A DNA stretch of 64,000 nucleotides from Fragilaria crotonensis (GCA_022925895.1 JAKSYS010000201.1:1-64000), one strand, 5' to 3'; shown: positions 43,728 to 54,800, counted from the first letter of the stretch. The notes: a model not told the origin generated them from the letters alone. Translations and numbers: made by a program.

Positions 43728-44650
43728 GAGCCTCTCCGAGTTTCACAGACTGTCGGCAACACTCGAGCAAATCTTTAGATTTCTACAGTACTTTGGTACT
43801 ACATTACGAGTACTAGTGTACTTGAGTACTCGCAAACTCGCATCATGTTAGACCGTGCCTACTAGTAGGGAAATCTGAAACTACCTGGTACCGGCAGACG
43901 ACAGTCGCCATCAGCCGCCTATTATTCGGTACCAGTACCCTACTATGACACCTGTGTTAGCGAGGCCGAAGCATGACAACACTAGCATGAGAGGACCGTA
44001 AATACAGTCCATCATAAACGAGCAAGCGCATCACTCTCATGCTTGCATAACACTACCAGGTGCAGCACCCTCTCCTACAGCTCATCCTCTAACCCACACT
44101 CCGAGGGCTTCAGAATTTGTATACATAGTCAGAGCAGCAATGCCACGCTGTCTTCTGTCAGCAGCCCAACGAAAATCCACTTTCGACGACTGATTTTCCC
44201 GACATCAAAGCAAGTCTGAGCAACCACAACATGCTGCGCAAGATGTTTCTTAGCATTTCCAGTACTGCTGATGTCGGTTGTTTATAGTCATAATGGAGAA
44301 AATCTATCTTGATGTAGGGTTTCAAACGTCCATTTCGGTTCTCGGTAAATGAGCCAGGTTGTCCTTTTTCGGGATATAAATAGACCGTCCTCGTTCGCAG
44401 TTCACGTTTAACATGCTTTCCCTCCTTTCCACGAGACATCTGAATTCTTCAAGTATGCCGCAAATCTTTCATTGTTGCACAAGTCATTCAACGTTTTGGA
44501 TCTTGTTCCACCCAAACGAGATCCCGACGTAGCTTAGCGTGGATACCAAAATTGTGCTACTAGAGGCCCAGAAATCCACCTGGAAGAGGGGCGATAAGAG
44601 GAAGAAGGCCGTTCTACTCCATCTGCCATTAACCGAATGACCGGTTCTAA
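43728..44650. other. spacer between heat-shock paralogues
   Basis: About 920 bp. GTAC-rich from 43780 to 43960. A 93-codon minus-strand frame (44158-44439) has no recognised domain. The promoter of the first heat-shock gene should lie at the left end, but no clear heat-shock element was found. Confidence 0.4.
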
Positions 44651-45154
44651 TTAGTTTCTTCCCTGTTGTCGTGCGAATGGAAACGTAGGTATGCTGAATG
44701 GCCACATTCTTCTTTTCTTGGTTAACACTTTTGGCTGGGTGACAACCAGTGGCGCCTCAGCAACAGGAATAGTCTTGCTGACTGCTGACTTGTTTTGCTT
44801 GGGGGCCGTCAAGGTCAGAACACCACAATCCAAATTGGCCTCGATGTTTTCCACGTCTACAGTACTGGGATTGATCGAAAAGCATTGGATAAACGTCGAT
44901 TCGCTGCCAGCAGTCTTGCGTTCACCGCTGATGCGGACAACGTTGTCTTCAATTACGACCTTCAAGTCTTTCCCCATGATTCCTGGGACGTCAACCGAGA
45001 GCGTGACTGCTTGGTCCGTCTCGACAAGATGCGGGTGCGTGTGCGTCTGCATAGGAGAAAATGAACGTGACAACGAGTTCTTGCCGAGGCTTGGACTGTA
45101 ATAGCTTTCGAAGAAGGGGTCGCCGCGGGGTAAGAGAGACATGATGGTATTCAA
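44651..45154 (-). CDS. small heat-shock protein (Hsp20)
   Basis: 167 aa starting MNTIMSLLPRGDPFFESYY. The alpha-crystallin domain (about 48-135) has VTLSVDVPGIMGKDLKVVIE, VVRISGERKTAGSES and the signature ANLDCGVLTLTAPKQ. The C-terminal extension is basic (KVLTKKRRMWPF), different from the sister gene. Upstream on the minus strand lies GGAGATTCTGCGAGGTTC (about 45242-45262), a loose match to nGAAnnTTC heat-shock elements. This is weak evidence for heat control. Confidence 0.9.
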   Translation of the reverse strand: MNTIMSLLPRGDPFFESYYSPSLGKNSLSRSFSPMQTHTHPHLVETDQAVTLSVDVPGIMGKDLKVVIEDNVVRISGERKTAGSESTFIQCFSINPSTVDVENIEANLDCGVLTLTAPKQNKSAVSKTIPVAEAPLVVTQPKVLTKKRRMWPFSIPTFPFARQQGRN

Positions 45155-45420
45155 TGGTGTTGATAAAAGAGTGATGTTGCCTTTTCAAAAAAAAATGAAA
45201 GAAATGTGAGATAAGATTCTCGTTTTTTTCACTGTTCGGAATGGAGATTCTGCGAGGTTCAAGGACATTCGTCGGCAGTTCGCAGTCGCCACTCAATTGT
45301 ATTCCTGTGCGTAGGATCAGCTGTACTGGTACTGCTACAGCCTTCGATTAGGGAAGTGTCGCTACAAGCTGTTGTACTGTACCCCCGGTAGTAATGATAG
45401 TGTTTAATAACTAAATGATA

Positions 45421-46171
45421 TGGAGCGATCCTAAAAGCACAAATCACATTTTTCAACGGACGATTACACAAATCTCGTACGTTCCATAACGGTAGCGCGC
45501 CAAAAATGTGCGACCCATTTGTTATTCATATCTGGTTATAGGCCCCAAAATCCTAGCACAAATCCACAAATTTGTTTGACCACCATTTGCCCTCGAATAA
45601 ATTTTGTGCACACACAAATCACATTTCACAAAATCTACATCCATTTTCTACAGCTGAAACATACCAGCGATGACTTTAAATCCGAATTCTCGCCTTCAAC
45701 GTCGCGTTCAATTCTCCTGCTTACATTGCACTAAAGTCTTCGCCACGCACTCTCTGAGGGCAGTTGTAGACATGGTCGAGGTTTACATAACGTTGTCGGA
45801 TGCGACGTTGGTACTCCGAAAAGCTGGTTGTAAAAAGGTTTTCCGATACCTGGAGTGACATCTCCGTTGAGAATTCAACTGCCGTTTGCGCTTCTGGACA
45901 TGTGCGTACATTAAGTACAACAACATGAAGTCCGAAGAGACCATCCTGGCAATTTAGACTTTGAAGGAAATGGATTGGACGGAATGCTTCCAACACCACT
46001 ACACAAATCACATTAAATGTGATTTGTGCTTTTAGGAACGACGTCAAATATACGACACAAATCTACGTTTTGTGTTAACAAAACACAAAAAAGACGTTAA
46101 GAACACATGGTCTTCACACATGGAAAATGTGTCGCACAAAAAATGTGATTTGTGCTTTTAGGATCGCTCCA
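45421..46171. mobile_element. non-autonomous DNA transposon (MITE-like), 33-bp inverted ends
   Basis: The left end TGGAGCGATCCTAAAAGCAC continues AAATCACATTTTT (45421-45453). Its reverse complement ends the element at 46138-46171. The 20-odd bp motif CTAAAAGCACAAATCACATT recurs inside: an inverted pair meets at about 46003-46036, and CACAAATCACATTT appears at about 45614. No transposase was recognised, and no target duplication was found beyond the ends, so the superfamily is open. Confidence 0.65.
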
Positions 46172-46219
46172 CCTCTCTATGCATATGCGTATGGTCGGTA
46201 CGGTAATTCTGTAAGATGT

Positions 46220-46227
46220 GTGACGTG
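46220..46227. repeat. 8-bp target-site duplication
   Basis: GTGACGTG, repeated at 47136-47143 directly outside the hAT-like element. Confidence 0.85.
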
Positions 46228-47135
46228 CAGGCCACTTCAAATGTGGCGCACGCCACAAATACCGCAAATAAGCTATTTGTGGCGCCACCAGAAAGTTAAT
46301 AGCGGCTAAAAGCGGTCACTGTTAAATTACACCTTATCTTCTTGTCTAAAGCTGAGTAAAAACCCTTGATACACCTATGCAGTAAAAGGTCATGGATTGC
46401 AGTCTTGTGAGCTGTTTAGGCATGCAATTGCCTTTGAGAGAAAAGTCATCCGTGGAGGAGCCCCACAGCATCCAACAATTGTCCTTCTCTCATTTGACAA
46501 CAGAGAAGTCATTTTGACAGTTCTGGATGTTCATGGGAGCACAGTTGCTAGCTCTCTACAGAGGGCCTTCAAGGGCTTGAACCTATCAAGAGCATACTGA
46601 CCCTAACCTTGTTTGAAAGTGGTTTTTGCATTGTTGCACAGGACAAGGAACTGGTTAAAATCAGGTCACACTTGTATGCTGAGCACAGATCTAGCTAGTT
46701 CAATCAGCTTGACATGCTGCAGGCTCCAGCCGCAGGCTGACAATTGATTGAATTGAAGTTGGTCAAAATTAGCGAATGCTGACCCGCGCAGTTTCACAAG
46801 CTGGTGTTGGCTGTCGCTTTGTGTTAGGCACCACCAATCCTCGCTTCACACCAACCAAAATGTGAACAAATTGACAGGCGGGAAAAAATGAAGCCTCTGT
46901 AATTGTGCTAGCTCAGATACTGTGAGGCTGCATGCAAGAATGACATGGCCTTTATTGAATGCTGCCATTCGTTTTGGGCCATTGTCTTCGAATTCTATGG
47001 GAAATATGTACGCATATAAATACGACATAGCAGAGATTCTACGTAAAAATTGCTCTTATTTGTGGCGTCACCAGAAAGTTAATTGCGGTTTAATTGTGGT
47101 TTTCTTTTCCCAAACGCCACATTTGAAGTGGCCTG
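46228..47135. mobile_element. hAT-like non-autonomous DNA transposon (908 bp)
   Basis: Perfect 21-bp inverted ends: CAGGCCACTTCAAATGTGGC plus G at 46228-46248, and its complement at 47115-47135. The 8-bp target duplication GTGACGTG stands on both sides (46220-46227 and 47136-47143). Eight-base duplication and ends starting CAGG fit the hAT superfamily. Sub-terminal repeats (TTTGTGGCGCCACCAGAAAG and TTTGTGGCGTCACCAGAAAG) occur near both ends in direct orientation. The centre has no credible transposase; the 67-codon frame at 46397-46600 shows no domain. The perfect ends imply recent movement, needing an autonomous partner elsewhere. Confidence 0.85.
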
Positions 47136-47408
47136 GTGACGTGTGATCAGTGCGAACCAGTTTTACTCTTGCTTTGACATCCCTCCATGCTTTCTTCGTT
47201 GACAACTTTCGCGTTGTGAAAAATCGTGCGCGACCTTATTTCGCGTGATAGCAAGATAACCCGGGGAGTTCACGAATGAGAACTTGGAGGTTCGATCAAG
47301 TCACAAAACTTCAATTCGCTATCCTCAAGTCAACGCTAGCATATCAAGCAATTGAAGAGCACGCTAAGTCAATTTCCTTGATATCTTCTCTCTTCATACA
47401 CAACGCAG
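47136..47408. promoter_or_regulatory. 5' flank of first hydrolase copy
   Basis: About 47270-47335 matches 48932-48998 upstream of the second copy (shared AACGAATGAGAACTT, AGTCACAAAACTTCAATTC, TATCCTCAAGTCAACGC). The duplicated unit therefore includes promoter or 5' UTR. Confidence 0.5.
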
Positions 47409-48369
47409 ATGCTCATCATGAATGCCAACATGATGCTACTACTTTTCCTTGTCATCGTGTTCTCGTTGGTCGACCTGTGTCAAGGCGAGATCGAATCGAA
47501 CGACCCAACAATCGAAGGAGGTAATTTGCGTTACTTTTTCGACAAAGCTATCGGTGCCGCCGCTTGCCAAAATGTTGTACTCTTGGGGGTGGGTACTGGC
47601 ATGTCCGTAAAAGATTACAATCTTATCTCTACGGAGATTGTCACTGGCCACAATATTCTGACAATTGTCTTTGACTTTGCTCCCGGTTACCCCTTTAAGA
47701 ACTCTGAGAAAAATTACATCAAATTGATTAACGCCGTTGTGGCCAATCTGAGCACCCTTGTCCCCATTTGCAATGACATTGCCGATACGAAAAGGACAAT
47801 CGTCGTGTGTGGGTGGACATTCTGCCAGTGGTGGGGTGGCGTGGAAATGCCTCAATCGACTCAACTTTCAACCAGATGGGTTTATTGGACTTGATCCTTA
47901 CAAGTTGGATCCCAAGGGAGCGAAGCAAGTGGAAGTACCGTCCTTGAGTTTTGGATTTACGAAAAGTACGTGTCTCGTCGAGATCGACAAAGCTGCAAAG
48001 GCTTCTTACAATGCGTCTGGCAACAACCACCGAGTCTTGTACCTCATTGACAACAAAGACAAGATAGGCAACAAGGACGTTGCCGTTCATTGCAGCTTTG
48101 CCGACAAGGGATGTTCTGGGGCTGTTTGTCCCAGTCGGGAGGGAGATCCGTCGGTACGAGCATTGGTTGGATTCGGCATCCAAAGCTTTGTTCGATCCTT
48201 GTCAAAAACGACTTACATCAAACAAGATTACGAGCGTCCGAAACTTACAACCGGTCAAAATTTGACTCACGTTACGTATAAGCTACACGTCAATCAAGAC
48301 GAGGTTGAAGCACGTTCAGTCCGGGAAAAGGCATTTGCTCCAGGAATGAGGCGTCTTGCTTTTTCTTAA
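47409..48369 (+). pseudogene. secreted alpha/beta-hydrolase, frameshifted copy
   Basis: A close tandem copy of 49066-49962. It begins with the same signal peptide (MLLLFLVIVFSLVDLCQG) and core (EGGNLRYFF, VVLLGVGTGMS). Next to the nucleophile motif it carries CGTCGTGTGTGGGTGGAC (about 47801-47817) where the intact copy has CGTCGTGGGTGGAC. The four extra bases shift the frame just before GGHSASGG. After the shift the other frame continues to the end of the domain (FIGLDPYKL, DVAVHCSFADKGC). All other domain blocks are preserved, so the break looks recent, or is an assembly error. Confidence 0.75.
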
Positions 48370-49065
48370 GTGTTCATTGTCCACCAGCTAGGAGATGGCA
48401 TTTTCTCAATTAATGTCGTAGTTAGCGAGTTCATTTGCTTCGGGTCCTAAATCTACATCGTAGTCACTTGCACAATTTGGTCTTCGAGCATCGCAACAGG
48501 GGAAGTCAAATGGTAGATCACGGCCACCAGCTAGCTTGCAAGATGAGTTCTTGGGGGGATGTGCTTTACCAGTCGGCTGATGACAGCGCAGTTCAACTCA
48601 AAATGAAGAACGATAACGCCGAAAACAATTGAACAGCAAGAACAGAAGCAAAAGAATCTTAATTCTCGTCGGCGCACAAACTGTCATGGATCAATCCCCA
48701 GGTCGTCCCCTCGTGTCTGACTCGGACGGCAGCAGCACGATCCAGCTGTCTGACGTCTTGTTGTTTTTCATTGGTAACCAAAGTTACAGTTTCTTAAAGC
48801 AGGTGTATGCGATGAATGATGTATGCAAATACTCCAAAGGGAGCAGACAAATTATAATCGTTCTGAATTTGTCGTGCGCGACCCGACTTCGTGTTTAATA
48901 CATATAGCCATATAGGGAACCCTGGGAGGTAACGAATGAGAACTTCGTGGTTCACGCAAGTCACAAAACTTCAATTCACTATCCTCAAGTCAACGCCATG
49001 TCAAGCAATCTGTCGAGCGCATTAACTCGATTTCTTGGATTTCTTTCCCCTTCACATACACGCAG
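48370..49065. other. spacer within tandem duplication
   Basis: 3' flank of the first hydrolase copy and 5' flank of the second. The stretch about 48380-48770 resembles 50010-50430 after the second copy (for example ATGGATCAATCCCCAGGTCG versus ATGGATCGATCCCCAATTCG), so the repeated unit is about 1.5-1.65 kb. The 89-codon frame at 48629-48898 has no known domain. Confidence 0.5.
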
Positions 49066-49962
49066 ATGCTTATCATGGATGCCAACATGATGCTACTACT
49101 ATTCCTTGTCATCGTGCTCTCGTTGGTCGACCTGTGTCAAGGCGAGATCGAATCGAACGACCCAACAATCGAAGGAGGTAATTTACGCTACTTTTTCGAC
49201 AAAGCCAGTGGTGACATCGCTTGCCAAAATGTTGTACTCTTGGGGGTGGGTACTGGCATGTCCGTACAAGATTACGATCTTGTCTCTACGGAGATTGTCA
49301 GTGGCCACAATATTCTGACAGTTGTCTTTGACTTTGCCCCCGGTTACCCTTTAAAGAATTCTGAGGAAGATTACATCAAATTGATCAATGCCGTTGTGGC
49401 CAATCTGAGCACCCTTGTCCCCATTTGCAATGCCACTGCAGGTACGAAAAGGACAATCGTCGTGGGTGGACATTCTGCCAGTGGAGCGGTGGCGTGGAAA
49501 TGCCTCAAGCGACTCAACTTTCAACCAGATGGGTTTATTGGACTTGACCCTTTCGTGGTGCATCGCAACGGGGCAAAGCAAATTGAAATACCGTCCTTGA
49601 GTTTTGGTTTTACCAAAAGCACATGTCTCGCCCTGGTCTATTGGGCTGCAAAGGCTTTGTATACTGTGTCTGGAAAGGACCGCCGAGTCTTGTACCTCAT
49701 TGACAACAACAAAAAGCAAGGTAGCAAGGACATTGCTGTTCATTGCAGCTTTTCCGATAAGGGTTGTTTTGGGCTTATTTGTCCCGAGGAAGAGGGAGAT
49801 CCGTGGGTGCGAGAATTGGTTGGATTCAGCATCCAAACCTTTTTTCGATCCTTGTCTAAAAAGGCAATCATCAAAAAAGATTATGAGCATCCCAAATTTA
49901 CAACGTGTCCAGCATCGACTCCCATTACGTACCATTTATACGTCAATGAAGACGAGGTTTAA
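49066..49962 (+). CDS. secreted alpha/beta-hydrolase, intact copy
   Basis: 298 aa. Signal peptide to about residue 26 (MMLLLFLVIVLSLVDLCQG|EIES). The hydrolase fold is shown by VVLLGVGTGMS (early strand), the nucleophile elbow VVGGHSASGAVAW (GxSxG), a strand ending in FIGLDPF whose Asp suits the acid position, and DIAVHCSF with a candidate catalytic His. Conserved cysteines follow (HCSFSDKGCFGLIC). The GHSxSG and LDP layout recalls chlorophyllase-like hydrolases, but identity is too low by eye to name a substrate. Export from the cell or entry to the endomembrane system is inferred. It is the only uninterrupted member of the three copies here. Confidence 0.8.
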   Translation: MLIMDANMMLLLFLVIVLSLVDLCQGEIESNDPTIEGGNLRYFFDKASGDIACQNVVLLGVGTGMSVQDYDLVSTEIVSGHNILTVVFDFAPGYPLKNSEEDYIKLINAVVANLSTLVPICNATAGTKRTIVVGGHSASGAVAWKCLKRLNFQPDGFIGLDPFVVHRNGAKQIEIPSLSFGFTKSTCLALVYWAAKALYTVSGKDRRVLYLIDNNKKQGSKDIAVHCSFSDKGCFGLICPEEEGDPWVRELVGFSIQTFFRSLSKKAIIKKDYEHPKFTTCPASTPITYHLYVNEDEV

Positions 49963-50461
49963 ACAAGCTCAATCCTGGAAAAGGCGTTTGCTCTAGGCAA
50001 GAGTGGCCTCGTATTTGATTAAGTGAGAATGATCCACCGGTTAGGCAATAGCGATTTCTCAAATGTTGGCGTAGTAAGGTAGTTCATTAAACTAGGGTTT
50101 CAATCTACATTGGTAGCTCCTTGCACTATTTGGTATTCGCATAGCAGCTGAGCAGTCACCTGGTAGATCAAGGCCACCTGCCATCTAGCAAAATGAATTC
50201 TTAGGGATGAGCCGTGTCTGTCAGCTGATGTCAGGGCGATGAAGATGAAAACGCAACTCAAATGGCACTGGAGTATATGATGTTGCCAAAAGCGAATTGA
50301 GAAGCAAAGTCACAAGTAAATCAAGTAACTCGTCCTTGCATACTCTCCCTATGATGGATCGATCCCCAATTCGTCCTCTCGTATCTGAATCGTGCGACGG
50401 CAGCAACATCAAGCTGTCCGAAATCGTGTGATCTCCACAGCGCCTACAGGTGGTTCGTTTG
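49963..50461. other. spacer between convergent hydrolase copies
   Basis: 3' flanks of the intact copy (+) and of the third copy (-). The left part belongs to the duplicated unit shared with 48370-48770. No gene seen. Confidence 0.4.
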
Positions 50462-51488
50462 TCACACAACCTGATCCTGATTAACATAAAGCTCATATAG
50501 AACTGGTGCGGCACCGGCCTTGATTGTTGAGTAGGATCTAGGAAGGATGTAATCCTCTTTTCGGTACACTCCTGTCCATAGGGACTGTACAAACGCTTGG
50601 ATGCTGAACCCGACCGAGGCTCGTACCCATGCAGCTCCCTCGCGAACAGGACAAATGGGACCAAAACAGCCTCGGTCCGTGAAGCTGCAATGTCCCGTCG
50701 TCGGAGTATTATTGGTGGTAATTTTTGTGACATTGTCTTTCGAATTGATGACGTCGTTTGGGGTCTTGGAATGGGAATTGTGGGGACTGGTGCTCGTGTT
50801 GTTGATGAGATACAAGACTCGATGGTTTTTCCCAGACGTTTCATAGGAAGCCTTGGCAGCATCATCGACAGTGACAAGGCATGTAGTTTCTGAGAATCCA
50901 ATATTCAAAGTTGGTATTTCAAGTTCTACCGTCGCATGGGGGTCCAATTGGAAGGGATCGAGTCCCAGAAATCCATCTGGGCGAAAGGCGAGTTGGAAAA
51001 GGCAGTTCCATGCCGTTCCTCCACTTGCCGAATGACCAGCGACAATAATTTTCTTTTGACTTGTCATTGTCATCCGGGCAGTTGATGCTCGTGATGATGG
51101 TATGTTTGTTGAATGGGCGTTGCTGCAAATGGGAATGATTGAATGCAGATTGGCGACAATGGCGTTGGTCACTTTGATGTAATCCTTTTTTGAATTTTTG
51201 AAAATAGAATCCGGAGAATGGTCTGTGACAATGGTCACAATTTCTTTGCCTTGTTGAACCATCTCCATGGAAACAAGATTGTAGTCCGCAGTTGTCATGC
51301 CAGTCCCAACTCCCAAAAGTACAACATTGCTACATGACCTTGTTCGATTGTCGTAAAAAATAACGAAATTTACCACCCTCAATTTGTCCATTGCCTGAAA
51401 TGATGACATTGCCATTAGACTGAGGAACGAAGAACACCAATACGACGGCTAATTTGAGGATGAGGGGCAGCAGAAGTCGGATGCTCAT
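50462..51488 (-). pseudogene. third alpha/beta-hydrolase copy, frameshifted
   Basis: A more diverged member of the family, about 340 codons, with its own signal peptide (MSIRLLLPLILKLAVVLVFF) from the ATG at 51488. The frame is lost after GGKFRYF. The intact copy has a TTTTTCGAC stretch where this one has TTTTTTACGAC, so one extra base (about 51354) is enough to explain the change. Thereafter the other frame runs to the end with VVLLGVGTGM, VAGHSASGG, GFLGLDPFQL and HCSFTDRGCFGPIC. Two Ser/Thr/Asn-rich insertions are absent from the other copies. A Copia element sits 71 bp upstream of the start. Assembly error at the A/T run cannot be excluded. Confidence 0.75.
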
Positions 51489-51559
51489 GATGGACAGTGT
51501 CAAATCGTATCCGATTGTTGTACTGCAGGGTTGCTGGGATCCATCCGACAACTTGCATC

Positions 51560-51884
51560 TGTTGAAGAAAGACGAATCGATGCACATGATTCCGCGCCTG
51601 CTCGCAACACGTCGCCTCTGGACGAAGTAAGCGGTAAGGACCATGCCAGTAGAACCACGTGGGCAGACGTAGTAAAGGGACATGTGGCCGAAACGAAGCA
51701 AAAGCTGAAAGTAGAAAGTAAAGGATTGCGCACGAGATCACTTTCTCGAAACAATCCTGTTAAGTAGGACCGAAGTTTGTTTAGCAACTTCCGACTATTT
51801 TTCAACATCGGTTGATCCCCCTGGAGATAGACTATACGGAGTTAAACGCTCAACGTATATCTAGGAAGATCTACTTCTGCAACA
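51560..51884 (+). repeat. 5' LTR of the young Copia element
   Basis: 325 bp, TGTTGAAG...CTGCAACA, starting TG and ending CA, nearly identical to 57357-57680. Confidence 0.92.
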
Positions 51885-54800
51885 TTGTTTCGAGAAAGGT
51901 TCGAACTAGATGGAAGAAGAGAGATCGGTTGACGAACTCATAGCCGAACTACGAGTACTCAAGATCAGGGAGGCAGAAATTGTAACTGCGCTAGAACGGG
52001 CGAATAGAACTGGCAAAGGAGCACGCATCCTAGGGGCTGCTGAAGGGCGCAGGCAGGAAGGCCACGCGCAAGTGCCCTACGGATTCAGAAGAGGCGACCG
52101 CGTGCGAATTATCAACAAAGTCAGAAAGCCCGCAACCGCAGGGATATCTTGGACTGAGGAGAAGGAACGACTGGCCACTGTAACGAAGATCATACCCGAC
52201 CAAGTGCACATACGCACCGACAACGGAACAAACACCTGGAGGGCCCCGAACAACCTGGAAATACAGACGACGCCATAATGAGCAGCAATAACAGCACAGC
52301 CGGAGATACGAACGTGAGTGGTTTGACCACAGAGACAGGCAGAAGCGGAGGCAGAGCGGGACGCGGTGGACAGCGGAACCGTAGCGGAAGAAGCGGCAGA
52401 GGCCAGCAAAGCGGGCGAGGAAGCCACCGACCACCAAGAACCACAGGTTTTAAAGGAACGACAACCGAGATGAACGGCAACGTGTTCGAGTGTTATGACG
52501 AGCAGACCGACCGGCGACAGTATGCAAAGACAGTAGAAGCCCTCGAAGGGTACGCGAAGAAGAACCTCAAGTATGCCGAGGACCTTGCAACCTTATTTGC
52601 CACGGAGATGAAACTCCCACACTCGAGAAGCCCATGAGACCTGGACCAGACGCAGACGAGACTGACCTCGCAATCTGGAACGAGGACATACGTGACTACG
52701 CGAAGCGCAAACGAGTGCTACGAGGCAACCTGGCAGCACTTCAGGCCGTCATCTGGGGCCAGTGCAGCGAAGCCATGAAGGCTAAGGTGAAGTCCCTGGA
52801 CGGATACGCAGCCAGTGCGAAAGAAGACGACTGCGAATGGTTGCTCAACAACATCAAGGCGATCACGATGCAGTTCGATGCAAAACACAACGGGTACATC
52901 TCCATGCTGGACGCCACCGCTGCATTCCTCAACTGCAGACAGCAGCAGGGACAGAGCGCCGACAGCTACTTGGAGGCCATGAAGAGCCACACCGATACGA
53001 TTGAGTACCACGGCGGAACGCTGGTACTGAATCCAAAGCTCGCGCGGAGACCAAGGACGACGGAACCATGTACACCGCCGAGGAAAGGGCAAGGATTGCA
53101 CGTGACTGCACCCTGGCCGCCGCTCTCATTCGCGGCTCAGATCCCACGAGATACGGAACCTTAGTGGCTGATCTTGCGAACCAGTACAGTAAAGGTAAGG
53201 ATGAGTATCCCACCGACATCACGTCCGCTTACAGCTTGCTCGTGAACTACCGGACGCCTGTGAACGCCACGTACCGTGCCCGGAACAGCGCCGTCGCCAG
53301 CGAGTCCAGCACGACGCCTGCGCAAGCGAGCGCTGCGAACGAAGGAAGCGCCATGACTTTCGCACAGCGATCCACGAGCACGCCAGGTACGAATGGCGTG
53401 ACGCACGAAGGGATCACGTGCTACAGGTGCAACAACACTGGACACTATGCATCGGACTGTCCGGACGAACAGGCGAGCAGCACCACCTCCGGAACCACCC
53501 TCCTGCAGTACGGACTCATGTTGGCGCAGGGGACGACCGCAATCGACCCATCGTGGATATTGCTTGACTCGCAATCTACGATCTCGGTTTTCAGGAACCC
53601 CGACATGCTCACCAACATTCGGCCGAGCGACCGTACTCTCAGGGCGGTTACGAACGGAGGGTTCCAGGACTCCACGCTCGTGGGTGATTTCCCAAACCTC
53701 GGACCCGTGTGGTTCAATCCGGCGTCCATAGCGAATATCCTCTCGCTCGCCGACGTACGCAAGGTGTGCCGTGTTACGATGGACACGATAGCCGAGCCTG
53801 CCATGCACGTCCACCGCCTCGATGGCTCCACCATGAAGTTCGTCGAGCACGAGTGCGGGCTTTACGTATATTTTCCGAGTAATAGTAGCAATAACGTTGG
53901 TGCCTATACTCTGGTGTCCACGGTGGCGGAACAGAAGAAACTTTTTAGTCGGCGCGACATTGCGAACGCCGACATGGCACGCACGCTCTACCGCGCCATC
54001 GGCCGCCCCAGCGAGGCCGAATTCCAGCGTATCCTCGACAGTGGGTGTATTCGGAACTGCCCCGTCACTTCTCTGGACGCCAAGCGTGCGCTCACGATCT
54101 ACGGGCCTGACATCGCAACCCTCAAAGGGAAGACCACGCGCGCCGGTGTTGCACCGCGAGCCCCGAATTTCACTGCCGTGGCTCTACCCCCCTCCGTGCT
54201 TGAGCATCACCGCGACGTCACCCTGTGCGTGGATTTTTTCTTTGTGCAAGGGCACATTTTCTTCCACACCATCTCCCGCAACATTTTCTTTCGCACGGTG
54301 CGTCTCGTGTCCGACCGCACACGCTCCACCATCCTGCACGAGCTGACTACCGTCTGCCGCACGTATACCTCACGAGGTTTCAACATCGTCGCGATCCATG
54401 GCGATCACGAATTCGCATGCATCAGGGACGACCTTCACCCCGTTCGCGTCGATATTGTGCCCGCCGACAGCCACGTCGGGGAGGTCGAGCGTTCCATACG
54501 TACTGTCAAGGAGCGCCTTCGAGCTTGCGTGCACGGTTTGCCCTTCACGCGGCTCCCCAAAATTATGATCGAGCACATGGTTGTCGATGTCGTCCGGTGC
54601 CTCAACATGTTCCCTGCTCCCCACGGCATCTCCGAGTCTCTCAGTCCCCTTTCCTTGGTAACGGGTGTTCCCCCCCCTGACTACAACCACCTCCGTCTGG
54701 AATTTGGCTCGTACGTGCAACTGTTCGACAACCACGAACCGTCCAACACCATTCGCGCGCGGACCCTTGGCGCCATTGCCCTTACCCCCACCGGTAATGC

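Noticed and set aside
45230-45265. Heat-shock element upstream of the second Hsp20 gene
   Set aside because: Only a loose match to nGAAnnTTC; too weak to list as a site.
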